The notes under the pieces are model-generated. The model ran no database searches. It worked only from the letters and a program-made list of their open reading frames with translations, and had not been told where the DNA came from. This document shows, in pieces, positions 18,809 through 28,728 of a DNA stretch of 51,077 nt. Origin of the DNA: Halomonas elongata. Lineage in GTDB: Bacteria; Pseudomonadota; Gammaproteobacteria; Pseudomonadales; Halomonadaceae. The position numbers and the translations under genes are program-made. Location: assembly GCF_029081005.1 (NCBI RefSeq), contig NZ_JAJQTQ010000027.1:1-51077 (forward strand), written 5' to 3'. Positions within the stretch are counted from its first letter, which is position 1. Every line of letters starts with the position of its first letter.

Positions 18809-19988
18809 CGCCAAATCCGCTCAACATCATGATCGTCAGGTCGTCGGGCAGCTCGTCGTGTTCGGGCGCATCCGCGGCGATACCTCCATCGTCCTCCGCC
18901 ACCTTGCCCAACGCAAGCCCCTCCTTGAGCCCTTTCAGCGTGTCGTTGGCCAATACACGGCGCTCGAGCTCGCCCAGCCTTTCATCGAGCGTCTCGCCCG
19001 GCAGACACTCCAGGATGCCGTCGGAGCATAACCAGAGCTTGAAGCGTTCGGGTAAAGGACACCCCAGGCGGGGATATTCGACATCCGGGAAAAGGCCCAC
19101 CGGCATGCCTTCGCCCGCTAGCGGCGAAGCATCGCCACCGGCGACCAGCACGGGCATGGGGAGCTGCGCGCCCAGCGAATAGTGCAGATAGCGACGCTCG
19201 TGGTCAATCACCCCGACAAACAGGGTCGCATGCTTGCCGATGCCGGTATCGAGCAGTTCTCGGTTGAGCGCCGCCAGCCAGCGCGGACCGAGATCCTGAG
19301 GATCGTGACCGTCCCATTCACCCTGCCAGCGATTGAACAGGTACTTGAGCAGCACGGTCACGAAGGCCGACGAAGCCCCGTGTCCCGAAACATCGGCGAA
19401 ATAGAACAGCGTGTAGCGATCATCGTAGTGCTGAAAATCCAGGAAATCCCCGGAGAGATACAGCGAAGGAGCAAGCCAGTAGTCGCAGTTGACGCTTCCC
19501 GAACGCTGCGGATGCGGCGGCAGCAACTTGCGCTGGATCTGCCCACCGGCCTGCTGGTCGAGTCGTAACATGGCCAGATGGGTTTCGAGATGCTCGTTGA
19601 GCTCGGCCAGCCGCCGACGGTCGCGTTCCCGTTCCCCGGCCAGCCGATTGACCTCGATGACCCGGCGAATCATCCGTCGCAGCAGATGACCATGCCGCAG
19701 CGGGTCGATGACATAATCCACCAGGCCGGCATCCACCGCCGAGATCAACTCGTCGTCCTGGCGATCATCGCTGACCACCAGCGTCGGCAGTCGTCGGCAC
19801 AGTTCGGGCCATGCCGCCGGCGGCACCGCACGCGAGTGGGCCACCACCAGCGCGGTCTCGTCGGGCAGTTGCTCGATACTCGCCACCGCAAACACCGCCA
19901 GGCCGTCCCTGGCGATGGTTTCGGCCAGGGCATCGCGTTCCTCGCCCGGCGTGTCGACCACGCCGATCAACTGATTGTCGCTCGGCAT
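18795..19988 (-). CDS. rssB: RssB-like response regulator with PP2C phosphatase domain
   Basis: This 397-residue protein has a receiver-like domain (residues 1-120), a linker helix, then a PPM/SpoIIE-type phosphatase. The phosphatase metal aspartates are intact: LSGDFLDF, FADVSGHG, LCSDGILE and DDLTIMM. The receiver is degenerate: the phosphoacceptor position falls in LVVAHSRAVPP with no aspartate, and the switch lysine near the end is replaced (VIDPL instead of KP). It may therefore not be controlled by phosphorylation. The phosphatase probably acts on the downstream STAS protein, with which it is translationally coupled. Confidence 0.8.
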   Translation of the reverse strand: MPSDNQLIGVVDTPGEERDALAETIARDGLAVFAVASIEQLPDETALVVAHSRAVPPAAWPELCRRLPTLVVSDDRQDDELISAVDAGLVDYVIDPLRHGHLLRRMIRRVIEVNRLAGERERDRRRLAELNEHLETHLAMLRLDQQAGGQIQRKLLPPHPQRSGSVNCDYWLAPSLYLSGDFLDFQHYDDRYTLFYFADVSGHGASSAFVTVLLKYLFNRWQGEWDGHDPQDLGPRWLAALNRELLDTGIGKHATLFVGVIDHERRYLHYSLGAQLPMPVLVAGGDASPLAGEGMPVGLFPDVEYPRLGCPLPERFKLWLCSDGILECLPGETLDERLGELERRVLANDTLKGLKEGLALGKVAEDDGGIAADAPEHDELPDDLTIMMLSGFGDDDS

Positions 19989-20000
19989 CCCGTTATCGCC

Positions 20001-20780
20001 TCACTCGGCGAAGGCATCGTCGAAGTCGGTGCCTTCCAGATCGAAATCGTCGCTGGCGAAGGGATCCTCCCCCAGCTCTCCGTCACTGACTTCGAAGCGT
20101 CGGCGCTGCAGCCAACTATCGCGGATGAAGCTATAGCGATCACCGCGAATCAGGTCCTCCTGATCGAGAAGTCCCGCCCGGGTGTCGACGATCCGCAACC
20201 CGGTCAGCGAATAGCGCAACGCATCATCCTCGACATAGGTCACCGGATAGGTATACATGTCCACCGGCAGGCCACCGGTATCGCGCACCGTGCTCGGTCC
20301 GAGCAGAGGCAATACCAGATAGGGCCCCGAGTCCACGCCCCAGACGGCCAGCGTCTGTCCGAAATCCTCTTCCCGGGCCATCAGGTCCATGTGCGAGGCC
20401 ACATCGAAGACCCCGAGCACTCCCACGGTGGAGTTGATCAGGAAGCGTCCCGTGGAGGCCCCGGCATTGGCGCCCTTGCCCTGCAACAGGCTGTTGAGCG
20501 TGGTACGAATCTCGCCGAGATTCGAGAAGAAATTGCCCACGCCGGTTTCCACCGGGTCCGGCGTCACGAAACGATACCCCTGGGCCACTGGCTTCAGGGC
20601 ATAACGGTCGAGGGTGTCATTGAAGGCGAAGACACCACGGTTGAAGCCCTCCCAGGGATCATCGGGATGCGCTTCGGTGCTGTTCGAGGTGGTCGCGCAA
20701 CCGGAAAGCGCGACGATGGCCATCCCGGTCAGCAGGGCGCGCCCAAGGCCCGGAACAAATTGCGTGGATGGTCGATTCAT
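20001..20780 (-). CDS. mlaA: Outer-membrane lipoprotein MlaA (VacJ)
   Basis: This 259-residue lipoprotein has a lipobox ALSGC at residues 23-27, then the MlaA core: DPWEGFNRGVFAFNDTLDRY, INSTVGVLGVFDVASHM, EDFGQTLAVWGV and GPYLVLPLLGPSTVRD. MlaA removes mislocalised phospholipid from the outer leaflet and passes it to MlaC and the inner-membrane MlaFEDB complex, which is not in this window. The C-terminus is acidic. The ATG at 20780 is favoured; an ATG 11 codons upstream (20813) is possible because no ribosome site is well placed. Confidence 0.9.
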   Translation of the reverse strand: MNRPSTQFVPGLGRALLTGMAIVALSGCATTSNSTEAHPDDPWEGFNRGVFAFNDTLDRYALKPVAQGYRFVTPDPVETGVGNFFSNLGEIRTTLNSLLQGKGANAGASTGRFLINSTVGVLGVFDVASHMDLMAREEDFGQTLAVWGVDSGPYLVLPLLGPSTVRDTGGLPVDMYTYPVTYVEDDALRYSLTGLRIVDTRAGLLDQEDLIRGDRYSFIRDSWLQRRRFEVSDGELGEDPFASDDFDLEGTDFDDAFAE

Positions 20781-20828
20781 TGACTCGGCGGTCTCCCTGC
20801 ACATCATGATCATGTCTATTCCTTGCCG

Positions 20829-21950
20829 TCAGCGGCGACGCACCACGACATTGCCGGCACTGTAGCCCGCGCCGAAGGAACACACCACCCCCAGGGCACC
20901 CGGCGCCAGATCGGCGCGATGCAGGTGAAAGGCAATGATCGACCCGGCGGAGCTGGTATTGGCATAACGGTCGAGAATGACCGGCGCCTCTTCCGGTGAC
21001 GGGTCCCGGCCCAGCACGCGTCGGGCGATCAGGTCGTTCATGTGGCGGTTGGCCTGATGCAACCACAGGCGCGACAGGTCGCCGCTGCTCAGCGAGAGGC
21101 TTTCCAGGTGCTCATCGATCAAGCCGGCAACCAGCGGACAGACCTCCTTGAACACCCGGCGCCCTTCCTGGATGAACAGCTTGTCGGCAGCCAGGGGATC
21201 ACTGTCGGTAACACGGTTGAGGAACCCGGCATTATTGCGAATGGCATTGGAAAAACGCGTCACCAGACGCGTGCCCAGCACCTCGAAGCGGGATTCGGCC
21301 GTGGCCACGGCCTCGTCTTCCAGTACGATGGCCGTACAGGCATCACCGAAGATGAAGTGGCTGTCACGATCGCGGAAATTGAGGTGCGCCGAACAGATCT
21401 CGGGACTGACCACCAGTACGCGGCTGGCCGAGCCAGCGCGAATGGCGTTGGTCGCGGCGTCGATGGCAAAAGTGGCGGACGAGCAGGCGACGTTCATGTC
21501 GTAGGCATGGCCTCCGGCGCCCAGCGCCGCCTGCAGCTCCACGGCCACGGCCGGATAGGCGCGCTCCAGGTTGGAACAGGCAACGATCACCAGGTCGATA
21601 TCGCCGGCCGTCACGCCGGCGGCCTCAAGGGCCTCGGTGGCGGCAGCAACCCCCATCTCGCCCTGGAGGGAGAGCGCATCGTCGTCGCGCGCCGGCAACC
21701 TCGGCCGCATCCGTTCGGGATCGAGGATCCCCTCGGCGTCCAGTACATAGCGGCTATGAATCCCCGACGCCTTGACGATGAAGGCTTCACTGGATGGCTG
21801 AAGCGGTGCCCGCTCGCCCGCGGCAATGGCCTCGGCCTGACGGGCATTCTCGGCTTCCACCCAGGCATTGAAGGTCTTCACCAGGGCGGCATTGTCGATG
21901 GCGTGTTCCGGCGTGAAGAGCCCCGTACCGGTGATTACCACTTGGGTCAT
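20829..21950 (-). CDS. Beta-ketoacyl-ACP synthase III-type enzyme (FabH-like)
   Basis: This 373-residue thiolase-fold KAS III condenses an acyl-CoA with malonyl-ACP. The triad is visible: cysteine in NVACSSATF, histidine in LHQANRHM and asparagine in YANTSSAGS. It is about 50 residues longer than housekeeping FabH and has an N-terminal insertion (FNAWVEAENARQAEAIAAGE). In both respects it resembles the Pseudomonas FabH2 type that shunts medium-chain acyl-CoA from beta-oxidation into fatty-acid synthesis. The start at 21950 has a GGAGAA site; the upstream open frame overlaps hrpA and is not coding. Confidence 0.82.
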   Translation of the reverse strand: MTQVVITGTGLFTPEHAIDNAALVKTFNAWVEAENARQAEAIAAGERAPLQPSSEAFIVKASGIHSRYVLDAEGILDPERMRPRLPARDDDALSLQGEMGVAAATEALEAAGVTAGDIDLVIVACSNLERAYPAVAVELQAALGAGGHAYDMNVACSSATFAIDAATNAIRAGSASRVLVVSPEICSAHLNFRDRDSHFIFGDACTAIVLEDEAVATAESRFEVLGTRLVTRFSNAIRNNAGFLNRVTDSDPLAADKLFIQEGRRVFKEVCPLVAGLIDEHLESLSLSSGDLSRLWLHQANRHMNDLIARRVLGRDPSPEEAPVILDRYANTSSAGSIIAFHLHRADLAPGALGVVCSFGAGYSAGNVVVRRR

Positions 21951-21987
21951 GCGATTCTCCTTCTCTGCGGCTCGTGAGCCGCGCGCC

Positions 21988-24900
21988 TCAGTGGCGTCCG
22001 GTGATTTCCGCCCAACGCTTCTCCAGGCGCTTGGCCGATACCGGCATCCTGGTCCCCAATTGCTGGGCAAACAGCGAGACCCGTAACTCCTCGATCCACC
22101 AGCCGAATTCGACCAGTGCCGGGTCTTCCACCTCGCCGCGTCGCTCGCTTTCGCGTCGCGTGGCAAGGCGCGCCTCGAAATCCTGTACTTCCTGCATGTG
22201 CATCTGATCGCGCATGCGCTCCCTCGGCGCCTTCTCGAGGCGAATGCGGGCGGCTTCCATATAGCGAGGATACTCCTCCAGCCATTCACCCGCTTCACTG
22301 ACGAAGCCGGGATACACCAGGCGCTGCATCTGGGCCTTGAGATCACTGTATACCAGGGCCAGGGACAGGTTCAGATTGCCCTTCAACGCCTTGGTCACCG
22401 CCAGGTGCCCCTCGAGGGCCTTCTCCAGGGTGGCCAGCAGTGCCTCCGCCCTGGGCACCAGGTCCGCGCGACATGCCGACAGGCGTTGCTCGAGCTCGTC
22501 TGCCGAACGAGGCAAGGGATCCACTGCCACGACCTGACGGAAGGCCGCCGCCACGACATCGTCGCTGAGCTGTCGCTTGCTGCCGACCTTGGTGAACAGC
22601 AGGGCGCAGGGTTTCATGCCGTCCAGTCGCTCGATGGCCCTGGCCTGATCGGGCAGACGCGTCATGGCAGCCCGCACCACCCCCCGACGATGCGCCTCCC
22701 GAGCCTTGTCGGGATGATCGAAGAGTTCGACGTCCAGGGCATCGCCTCGTGGGACCACCGCCGGGAAGGCCTCGACGCGAATGCCCGCCTGGGTGGTGAC
22801 CCGGGATTCGGGCAGCGCCGTCTCCGGCAGGCTGTCGAGCGATCGCCCTTCGCTGGTCTGCTCGGCCAGTGCCTGGGCACCCTGCCCCGCCGCTTCCTCG
22901 AAGCGTCTCTCGAGCTCGCGGACATCGCGCCCCTGCCCGAGCTCTCGGCCTTCGTGATCGACCACCCGCAGGTTCATGATCAAGTGGGGTTCGAGCTGAT
23001 CGAGTCGCCAGTCGTCGGGATGCGGGCGGGCACCAGTCTTGCGACGCAGGAACTCCCCCAGTGCGTCGGTGAGCGGCGTGTCGTCCGGCGTCATGGCCTG
23101 CAGAGCGGCATCCACCCAGTCCGGGATCGGTACCACCTGGCGGCGTATGGACTTGGGCAATGACTTGAGCAGGCTGATGCATTTCTCGCGCAGCAACCCC
23201 GGCACCAGCCACTCCAGACGCCCCGCAGGCAACTGCGGCAACATGGCCGCCGGTACCGTCAGTGTCACGCCATCGTCCTTTGCACCGAGGGCGAAGTGAT
23301 AGGCCAGCGGATAGCGCACGCCCCCCAGCGAAAGCTCGTCGGGGTAGTCCGACTCGGTGACCTCCTCGGCCTGACGCGCGAACAGCGCCTGACGATCGAA
23401 CTTGAGGATATCGGGGTCATCGCGCTCGACTTTCTTGCGCCAAGCCTCGAACCCCTTGCCGTTGACGACATCCTCGGGAATGCGAGCATCGTAGAAATCG
23501 AACAACGCCTCTTCATCGACCAGGATGTCACGCTTGCGGGCACGATCCTCGAGGTCTTCGACCTCCTCCACCAGTGCCCGGTTGTGGGCGAAGAACTCAC
23601 CGCGCGTCTTGAACTCGCCTTCGACCAGCGCCCGGCGTATGAACAGTTCCCTGGATTCCTGCGGTGCAATGGGGCCGTAATGGACACGCCGGCGGGCGAC
23701 GATGGGCAGGCCGAACAGGGTCACCTGCTCGAAGGCCACCACCTGGGCGCGTTTCATTTCCCAGTGCGGCTCGCTGTAGCTGCGCTTGACCAGATGCTTG
23801 GCCTCGGGCTCGATCCATTTCGGATCGATGCGTGCCACGGTGCGGGCGAACAGCCGAGACGTCTCGACCAGTTCGAAGGCCATCAGCCACTTGGGCGTCT
23901 TCTTCGCCAGACCCGAGCCCGGATGGATCATGAACTTGCGATTGCGCGCTCCCAGATACTCGCGATTCTCGAGAAACTGGCCCAGGTGCGACAACAGCCC
24001 CGGCAACAGCGCCTTGTGCAGTTGTGCAGCACTCTCCCGACGAGCCTCCTCATCGGCCTTGTCATCGGCACTGGCGGCCGGTCGATCGGGCTTCGCCGGT
24101 ACCTCGATATCCATGTCGCGCAGCAACTGGCGCAGCTGGCGGAAGGTATCGTGCCATTCGCGCAGCCGCAGATAGTTCAGGTAGTGCTCGCGGCACCAGC
24201 GACGCAGGCGATTGCCGGAAAGCGCTTCGCGGGCCACCTCGAAGCCATTCCAGAGATTGAGCAAGGCCATGAAGTCGGAATCCGGATCCTGCCAGCGCCG
24301 ATGCGCCTGGTCGGCGGCCTCGCGCTTGTCGGCCGGCCGCTCACGAGGGTCCTGGGTAGCCAGCGCCGAGACCACGATCAGCACCTCGCGCAGGCCGCCC
24401 TGTTCGGCGCCGGCCAGCAGCATGCGTGCCAGGCGGGGGTCGATGGGCAAGCGTGCCAGGCGCTTGCCCATCGGCGTGAGGCGTTGCCCGTCATCCACCG
24501 CCCCGAGCTCGAACAGCAAGCGAAAGCCATCGGTGACGAAACGCGAGTCCGGCGGGTCGACGAAGGGAAAGGCCGAGATGTCGCCGAGCTTGAGCGACAG
24601 CATCGAGAGGATCACCGAGGCCAGGTTGGTGCGCCGGATCTCCGGATCGGTGAATTCCGGACGTCCCAGGAAGTCTTCCTCGTCGTAGAGACGAATGCAC
24701 ACCCCCTCCGCGATGCGTCCACAGCGGCCCTTGCGCTGGTTGGCGCTGGCCTGGCTGATCGGCTCCACGGGCAGGCGCTGGATCTTGGCGCGGTAACTGT
24801 AGCGACTGATGCGCACCAGGCCCGGATCGATCACGTAACGGATGCCCGGCACAGTGAGCGAGGTCTCGGCGACATTGGTCGACAGCACGATGCGCCGCCC

Positions 24901-26013
24901 CTTGTGAGGAGCGAAGACGCGATTCTGCTCGGCATTGGACAACCGCGCGTAGAGCGGCAGGATCTCGGTGTCGCGCAGGTCGGCGCGCCGCAGGGTGTCG
25001 GCGGTCTCGCGAATCTCGCGCTCGCCGGGCAGGAACACCAGGATGTCCCGAGGGCCATGGAACCAGCGCTTCTCGCGCTCGATGGTCTCGATTTCCTCCA
25101 CCGCGTGCAGGATGCCTTCCTGGAGGGTACGGTCCTCCTCATCTGCCTCGTCGCGAATCAGCGGACGATAACGTACCTCCACCGGGTGGGCGCGCCCGGA
25201 GACTTCCACCACCGGCGCCGGCCGAGCCTTTCCGTCGGTATCTTCGATGGCGAAATGCGCGGCGAAGCGCTCCACATCGATCGTCGCCGAGGTAATGATC
25301 ACCTTGAGATCCGGGCGGCGCGACAGCAGCCGCTTGAGATAGCCGAGCAGGAAATCGATATTGAGGCTGCGCTCATGCGCCTCGTCGATGATGATCGCCT
25401 CGTAGCGGGAAAGATCGGGATCATGGCGCGTCTCGGCCAACAGGATGCCATCGGTCATCAACTTGACCCGGGTGGCCTCCGCCGTCTGGTCGGTGAAACG
25501 CACCTGGTAGCCGACCTGCTCGCCGAGCGGCACCTGCATTTCCTCCGCCAGACGGGTCGCCACGGAACGCGCCGCCAGACGCCTTGGCTGGGTATGGCCG
25601 ATGAGTCCCCGCCGGCCAAGGCCGAGCTCCAGGCACAGCTTGGGCAACTGGGTGGTCTTGCCCGAACCGGTCTCGCCGGCCACCACCACGACCTGGTGGT
25701 CACGCAGGGCCTCGAGGATATCCTCACGCCGCTCGGAAACCGGCAGTTGTTCAGGGTAGTCCAGGTGCACCGGACGCGCGGCGCGCGCCTCGACCCGGTT
25801 TCGCGATCGTTCTATCTCGCGGCGCACCTCGACCAGCCCGCGATCCACGGGCTTGCCTTGTCGAAAACGCCTGGTCAATCCGGCGAGACGCTTGCCCAAA
25901 CGGTGGGCGTCTCGCAGTTGAACGCCATCGAGCTCACGCTGCAGGGCCTTCAAGGCATCGAGGTCGGTTCGGGAAGCGTCGTTGGCTTGGTCGGTCTGGG
26001 GGCTACTACTCAC
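21988..26013 (-). CDS. hrpA: ATP-dependent RNA helicase HrpA
   Basis: This 1341-residue DEAH-box helicase has the motif order of HrpA: Walker A GETGSGKTTQLPKL at about residue 95, DEAH in IIIDEAHERSLN, SAT in IITSATID, then STNVAETSLTVPGI and the QRKGRCGR motif VI. The family's long C-terminal region follows, and the length matches full HrpA. HrpA unwinds RNA and helps rescue stalled or collided ribosomes. It is co-directional with fadD upstream and the KAS III gene 37 bp downstream. Confidence 0.93.
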   Translation of the reverse strand: MSSSPQTDQANDASRTDLDALKALQRELDGVQLRDAHRLGKRLAGLTRRFRQGKPVDRGLVEVRREIERSRNRVEARAARPVHLDYPEQLPVSERREDILEALRDHQVVVVAGETGSGKTTQLPKLCLELGLGRRGLIGHTQPRRLAARSVATRLAEEMQVPLGEQVGYQVRFTDQTAEATRVKLMTDGILLAETRHDPDLSRYEAIIIDEAHERSLNIDFLLGYLKRLLSRRPDLKVIITSATIDVERFAAHFAIEDTDGKARPAPVVEVSGRAHPVEVRYRPLIRDEADEEDRTLQEGILHAVEEIETIEREKRWFHGPRDILVFLPGEREIRETADTLRRADLRDTEILPLYARLSNAEQNRVFAPHKGRRIVLSTNVAETSLTVPGIRYVIDPGLVRISRYSYRAKIQRLPVEPISQASANQRKGRCGRIAEGVCIRLYDEEDFLGRPEFTDPEIRRTNLASVILSMLSLKLGDISAFPFVDPPDSRFVTDGFRLLFELGAVDDGQRLTPMGKRLARLPIDPRLARMLLAGAEQGGLREVLIVVSALATQDPRERPADKREAADQAHRRWQDPDSDFMALLNLWNGFEVAREALSGNRLRRWCREHYLNYLRLREWHDTFRQLRQLLRDMDIEVPAKPDRPAASADDKADEEARRESAAQLHKALLPGLLSHLGQFLENREYLGARNRKFMIHPGSGLAKKTPKWLMAFELVETSRLFARTVARIDPKWIEPEAKHLVKRSYSEPHWEMKRAQVVAFEQVTLFGLPIVARRRVHYGPIAPQESRELFIRRALVEGEFKTRGEFFAHNRALVEEVEDLEDRARKRDILVDEEALFDFYDARIPEDVVNGKGFEAWRKKVERDDPDILKFDRQALFARQAEEVTESDYPDELSLGGVRYPLAYHFALGAKDDGVTLTVPAAMLPQLPAGRLEWLVPGLLREKCISLLKSLPKSIRRQVVPIPDWVDAALQAMTPDDTPLTDALGEFLRRKTGARPHPDDWRLDQLEPHLIMNLRVVDHEGRELGQGRDVRELERRFEEAAGQGAQALAEQTSEGRSLDSLPETALPESRVTTQAGIRVEAFPAVVPRGDALDVELFDHPDKAREAHRRGVVRAAMTRLPDQARAIERLDGMKPCALLFTKVGSKRQLSDDVVAAAFRQVVAVDPLPRSADELEQRLSACRADLVPRAEALLATLEKALEGHLAVTKALKGNLNLSLALVYSDLKAQMQRLVYPGFVSEAGEWLEEYPRYMEAARIRLEKAPRERMRDQMHMQEVQDFEARLATRRESERRGEVEDPALVEFGWWIEELRVSLFAQQLGTRMPVSAKRLEKRWAEITGRH

Positions 26014-26111
26014 GATGGCTCGATGACTCCGGTGATCGTTGGCGCTGGCGAGATTGTAACGCCACCCCGGGTACGCCGCCTAATCGAGCCGGACCAGTCC
26101 CGGAGCTATCG

Positions 26112-26148
26112 CCGTTGACGCTGACGAGGGGCGCCAGCACGTCAACGG
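26112..26148 (-). terminator. Inverted repeat between fadD and hrpA
   Basis: Nine-base arms CCGTTGACG and CGTCAACGG are separated by 19 bases, 28 bp after the leftward fadD stop. There is no U tract. It could be a fadD 3' hairpin or a binding site for hrpA control; the sequence does not decide. Confidence 0.4.
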
Positions 26149-26176
26149 ATCAGCCCCGAGGCCAGGCGCCAATTGG

Positions 26177-27847
26177 TCACGGGCTTTCGCTATCCTCGTC
26201 GCGCAACTGACGACGCAGCACCTTGCCGACATTGGTCTTCGGCAGCTCGTCGCGGAACACGACCTGACGCGGCACCTTGTAGGCGGCGAGTTCCTGCTTG
26301 CACCAGCTACGCAGGGTCTCGGCATCGAGTTGCGGATCCTTGGCCACCACGAACAGCTTGATCGCCTCACCGCTATCCTCGTCCGGCACGCCCACGGCAG
26401 CGGATTCCACCACGCCGGGATGCATGGCCACCACGTCCTCGACCTCGTTGGGATACACGTTGAAACCGGACACCAGGATCATGTCCTTCTTGCGATCGAC
26501 GATGCGAATATAGCCATCGTCCTGCAGCACGGCGATATCGCCGGTGTGAAACCAGCCCTCGGCATCGATCGCCTTCGCGGTCTCCTCGTCGCGGTTCCAG
26601 TAGCCCTTCATCACCTGGGGGCCTCGAACGCACAGCTCGCCGGCCTCGCCGAGGGGCAGATCATTGCCGTCGAGATCCACCACCTTCACCGAGGTACCGG
26701 CCACCGGCTTGCCGATGGTCCCGAGCTGAATGGCATCGACCGGATTGAAGCTGACGATGGGCGAGGTCTCGGTCAGGCCATACCCTTCCGCGACGGCACA
26801 GCCGGTCACTTCCTCCCAGCGCTTAGCCGCCGCTTTGGTCAAGGCCATGCCACCGGAGATGGTCAGCCGCAACGACGAAAAGTCCAGGGCACGAAAGTCC
26901 TCGCGGTTGCACAGGGCATTGAACAGGGTGTTGAGGCCGATGAACCCGGAGAAGTCGAGTGACTTCAGCTCCTTGACGAAAGCCTTCAGGTCACGGGGGT
27001 TGGTGATCAGCACCGAATGGTTGCCCGTTTCCAGCATGAACAGGCAGTTCACCGTGAAGGTGTAGATATGGTAGACGGGCAAAGGGGCGATGATAGTCTC
27101 GCCTCCCTCGCGTAGCCCCTTGCCGATGGCCTGGCGAGCCTGAAGCATGTTGGCCACCAGATTGCCATGGGTCAGCATGGTCCCCTTGGCAAGTCCCGTG
27201 GTACCGCCGGTGTACTGCAGGGCCGCGATATCGTCGGCGCCACGGCTCGCCTCGCGATGCTCCAGGCCGGCACCGAGTCGCAAGGCACGCCGCAAGGGAA
27301 CGGCCTGCGGCAGACCATAGGCCGGCACCATCTTCTTGACGTACTTGACGACGCTATTGATCAACTGGCGCTTGGGAAACCCGTGCAGATCACCAAGCTC
27401 GGTCACCACCAGGTGCTCGATATCGGTACGCTCCAGCACTCGCTCCAGCTTGTCGGCCATATTGGCCAGGATGACGATGGCCCGTGCCCCCGAGTCCTTG
27501 AACTGGTGGGCCATTTCCCGTTCGGTGTACAGGGGATTGGTGTTGACCACCACCAATCCGGCCCGCAGGGCGCCAAACACCGCCACCGGGAACTGCAATG
27601 TGTTCGGGAGCTGGATGGCGATGCGGTCGCCGGGTTCGAGGCTCGTCTCGTGCTGCAACCAGGCGGCGAAATCGCCGGAGAGGCGGTCCAGTTCGCCATA
27701 GCTGAGGGTCTGGCCCATGCAACTGAAGGCGCTGTTGTCGGCGAAGCGCTCGACGCTGGCGTGAAAGACATCCAGCACCGAGGCGTAGTCGCCGGCGCCT
27801 TCCATATCGGGGCCATTGAGAATGGCCGGGTTGGCGTGCTCGTTCAT
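26177..27847 (-). CDS. fadD: Long-chain fatty acid-CoA ligase FadD
   Basis: This 556-residue AMP-forming ligase has the P-loop LQYTGGTTGLAKGTMLTHGN. The FadD/FACS signature is in GWFHTGDIAVLQDDGYIRIVDRKKDMILVSGFNVYPNEVE, with YGLTETSP before it. The C-terminal catalytic lysine is in LPKTNVGKVLRR. It activates exogenous fatty acids at the inner membrane for beta-oxidation. The start at 27847 has GGAG upstream; the extra 13 codons of the open frame are unlikely to be used. It is the second acyl-activating enzyme in the window and lies near the KAS III gene. Confidence 0.92.
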   Translation of the reverse strand: MNEHANPAILNGPDMEGAGDYASVLDVFHASVERFADNSAFSCMGQTLSYGELDRLSGDFAAWLQHETSLEPGDRIAIQLPNTLQFPVAVFGALRAGLVVVNTNPLYTEREMAHQFKDSGARAIVILANMADKLERVLERTDIEHLVVTELGDLHGFPKRQLINSVVKYVKKMVPAYGLPQAVPLRRALRLGAGLEHREASRGADDIAALQYTGGTTGLAKGTMLTHGNLVANMLQARQAIGKGLREGGETIIAPLPVYHIYTFTVNCLFMLETGNHSVLITNPRDLKAFVKELKSLDFSGFIGLNTLFNALCNREDFRALDFSSLRLTISGGMALTKAAAKRWEEVTGCAVAEGYGLTETSPIVSFNPVDAIQLGTIGKPVAGTSVKVVDLDGNDLPLGEAGELCVRGPQVMKGYWNRDEETAKAIDAEGWFHTGDIAVLQDDGYIRIVDRKKDMILVSGFNVYPNEVEDVVAMHPGVVESAAVGVPDEDSGEAIKLFVVAKDPQLDAETLRSWCKQELAAYKVPRQVVFRDELPKTNVGKVLRRQLRDEDSESP

Positions 27848-27945
27848 GGCGTTCTCCACGATTCGCGCCGACCCAGGGTCGGCCATTGTTATTCTGGGAC
27901 TACCCTATACCAGCAAGACCTTGCAGTAAAACAGATGATTGAAAC

Positions 27946-28728
27946 TTACGTTTGATAGCGACCCTGGATGTCGCCATCGCGCCAGACCAGCAGCTCGCCG
28001 GGGGCCATGCACACCCAGTCCTCGTTGTCGGTGAGCGGTTCGGTGGCGATGACCGACACCACATCGTCGGGCGTGGTGTGCTCGGCGAAGTTCACCGCCA
28101 GCTCCGCATCGGAAAGACTCGCCCGGCCGAAAGGCGCCCGCCGGGTGATGTGCGCCAGCTTGGTCGAGCAGTAGGTGTAGAGGTATTCGCCGTCGGCGAG
28201 CAGCAGATTGAAGACGCCATAGGTCCGGAGTCGCTCGCAGAGCCGATGCAGGTAGCGCCAGAGTGCCTCGGGGTCGTCCGGCGGCTCGGGAAAGGCTCGG
28301 CGCAGTTCGCCCATCAACCAGCAGAAGGCATGCTCGCTGTCGGTATTCCCTACCGGTCGATAGAACGACAAGGGCAGGTCCGCCCATTCGCGGCTGAGCT
28401 GCCCATTATGGGCATAGCACCAGGGACGCCCCCACATTTCCCGGGTGAAGGGATGGGTATTGGCCAGCCGCACTTCCCCGACATTGGCCTGGCGGATGTG
28501 ACTGATGACGACATGGGACTTGATCGGGTAGTCGCAGATCAAACGAGCGATCGGCGAGTCGACCGACGGATGGGGATCGCGGAAATCGCGATAACCGCCG
28601 GCCTCGTAGAAGGCAATGCCCCAGCCGTCCCGATGCGGCCCGGTGCCGCCGCCACGGTGCAGAAACCCGGAGAAGCTGAAACAGATATCGGTGGGCACAT
28701 TGGCACTCATGCCGAGCAATTCACACAT
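27946..28728 (-). CDS. Class II glutamine amidotransferase (YafJ-like)
   Basis: This 260-residue protein has its Ntn nucleophile at Cys2 (MCELLGMSANVPTD) and the family features RGGGTGPHRDGWGIAFYE, ISHIRQANVGEV, HPFTREMWGRPWCYAHNGQL and VGNTDSEHAF. This is a stand-alone glutaminase domain of the YafJ/EgtC type with no synthetase partner beside it, so its substrate is unknown. The start at 28728 has AAGGGG upstream. It is the last host gene before the prophage, whose integrase ends 86 bp away. Confidence 0.88.
   Translation of the reverse strand: MCELLGMSANVPTDICFSFSGFLHRGGGTGPHRDGWGIAFYEAGGYRDFRDPHPSVDSPIARLICDYPIKSHVVISHIRQANVGEVRLANTHPFTREMWGRPWCYAHNGQLSREWADLPLSFYRPVGNTDSEHAFCWLMGELRRAFPEPPDDPEALWRYLHRLCERLRTYGVFNLLLADGEYLYTYCSTKLAHITRRAPFGRASLSDAELAVNFAEHTTPDDVVSVIATEPLTDNEDWVCMAPGELLVWRDGDIQGRYQT

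Noticed and set aside
23296..26118. A 940-codon rightward ORF opposite hrpA
   Set aside because: It is an antisense shadow of a high-GC helicase gene that has all DEAH motifs; the antisense product has no recognisable motif.
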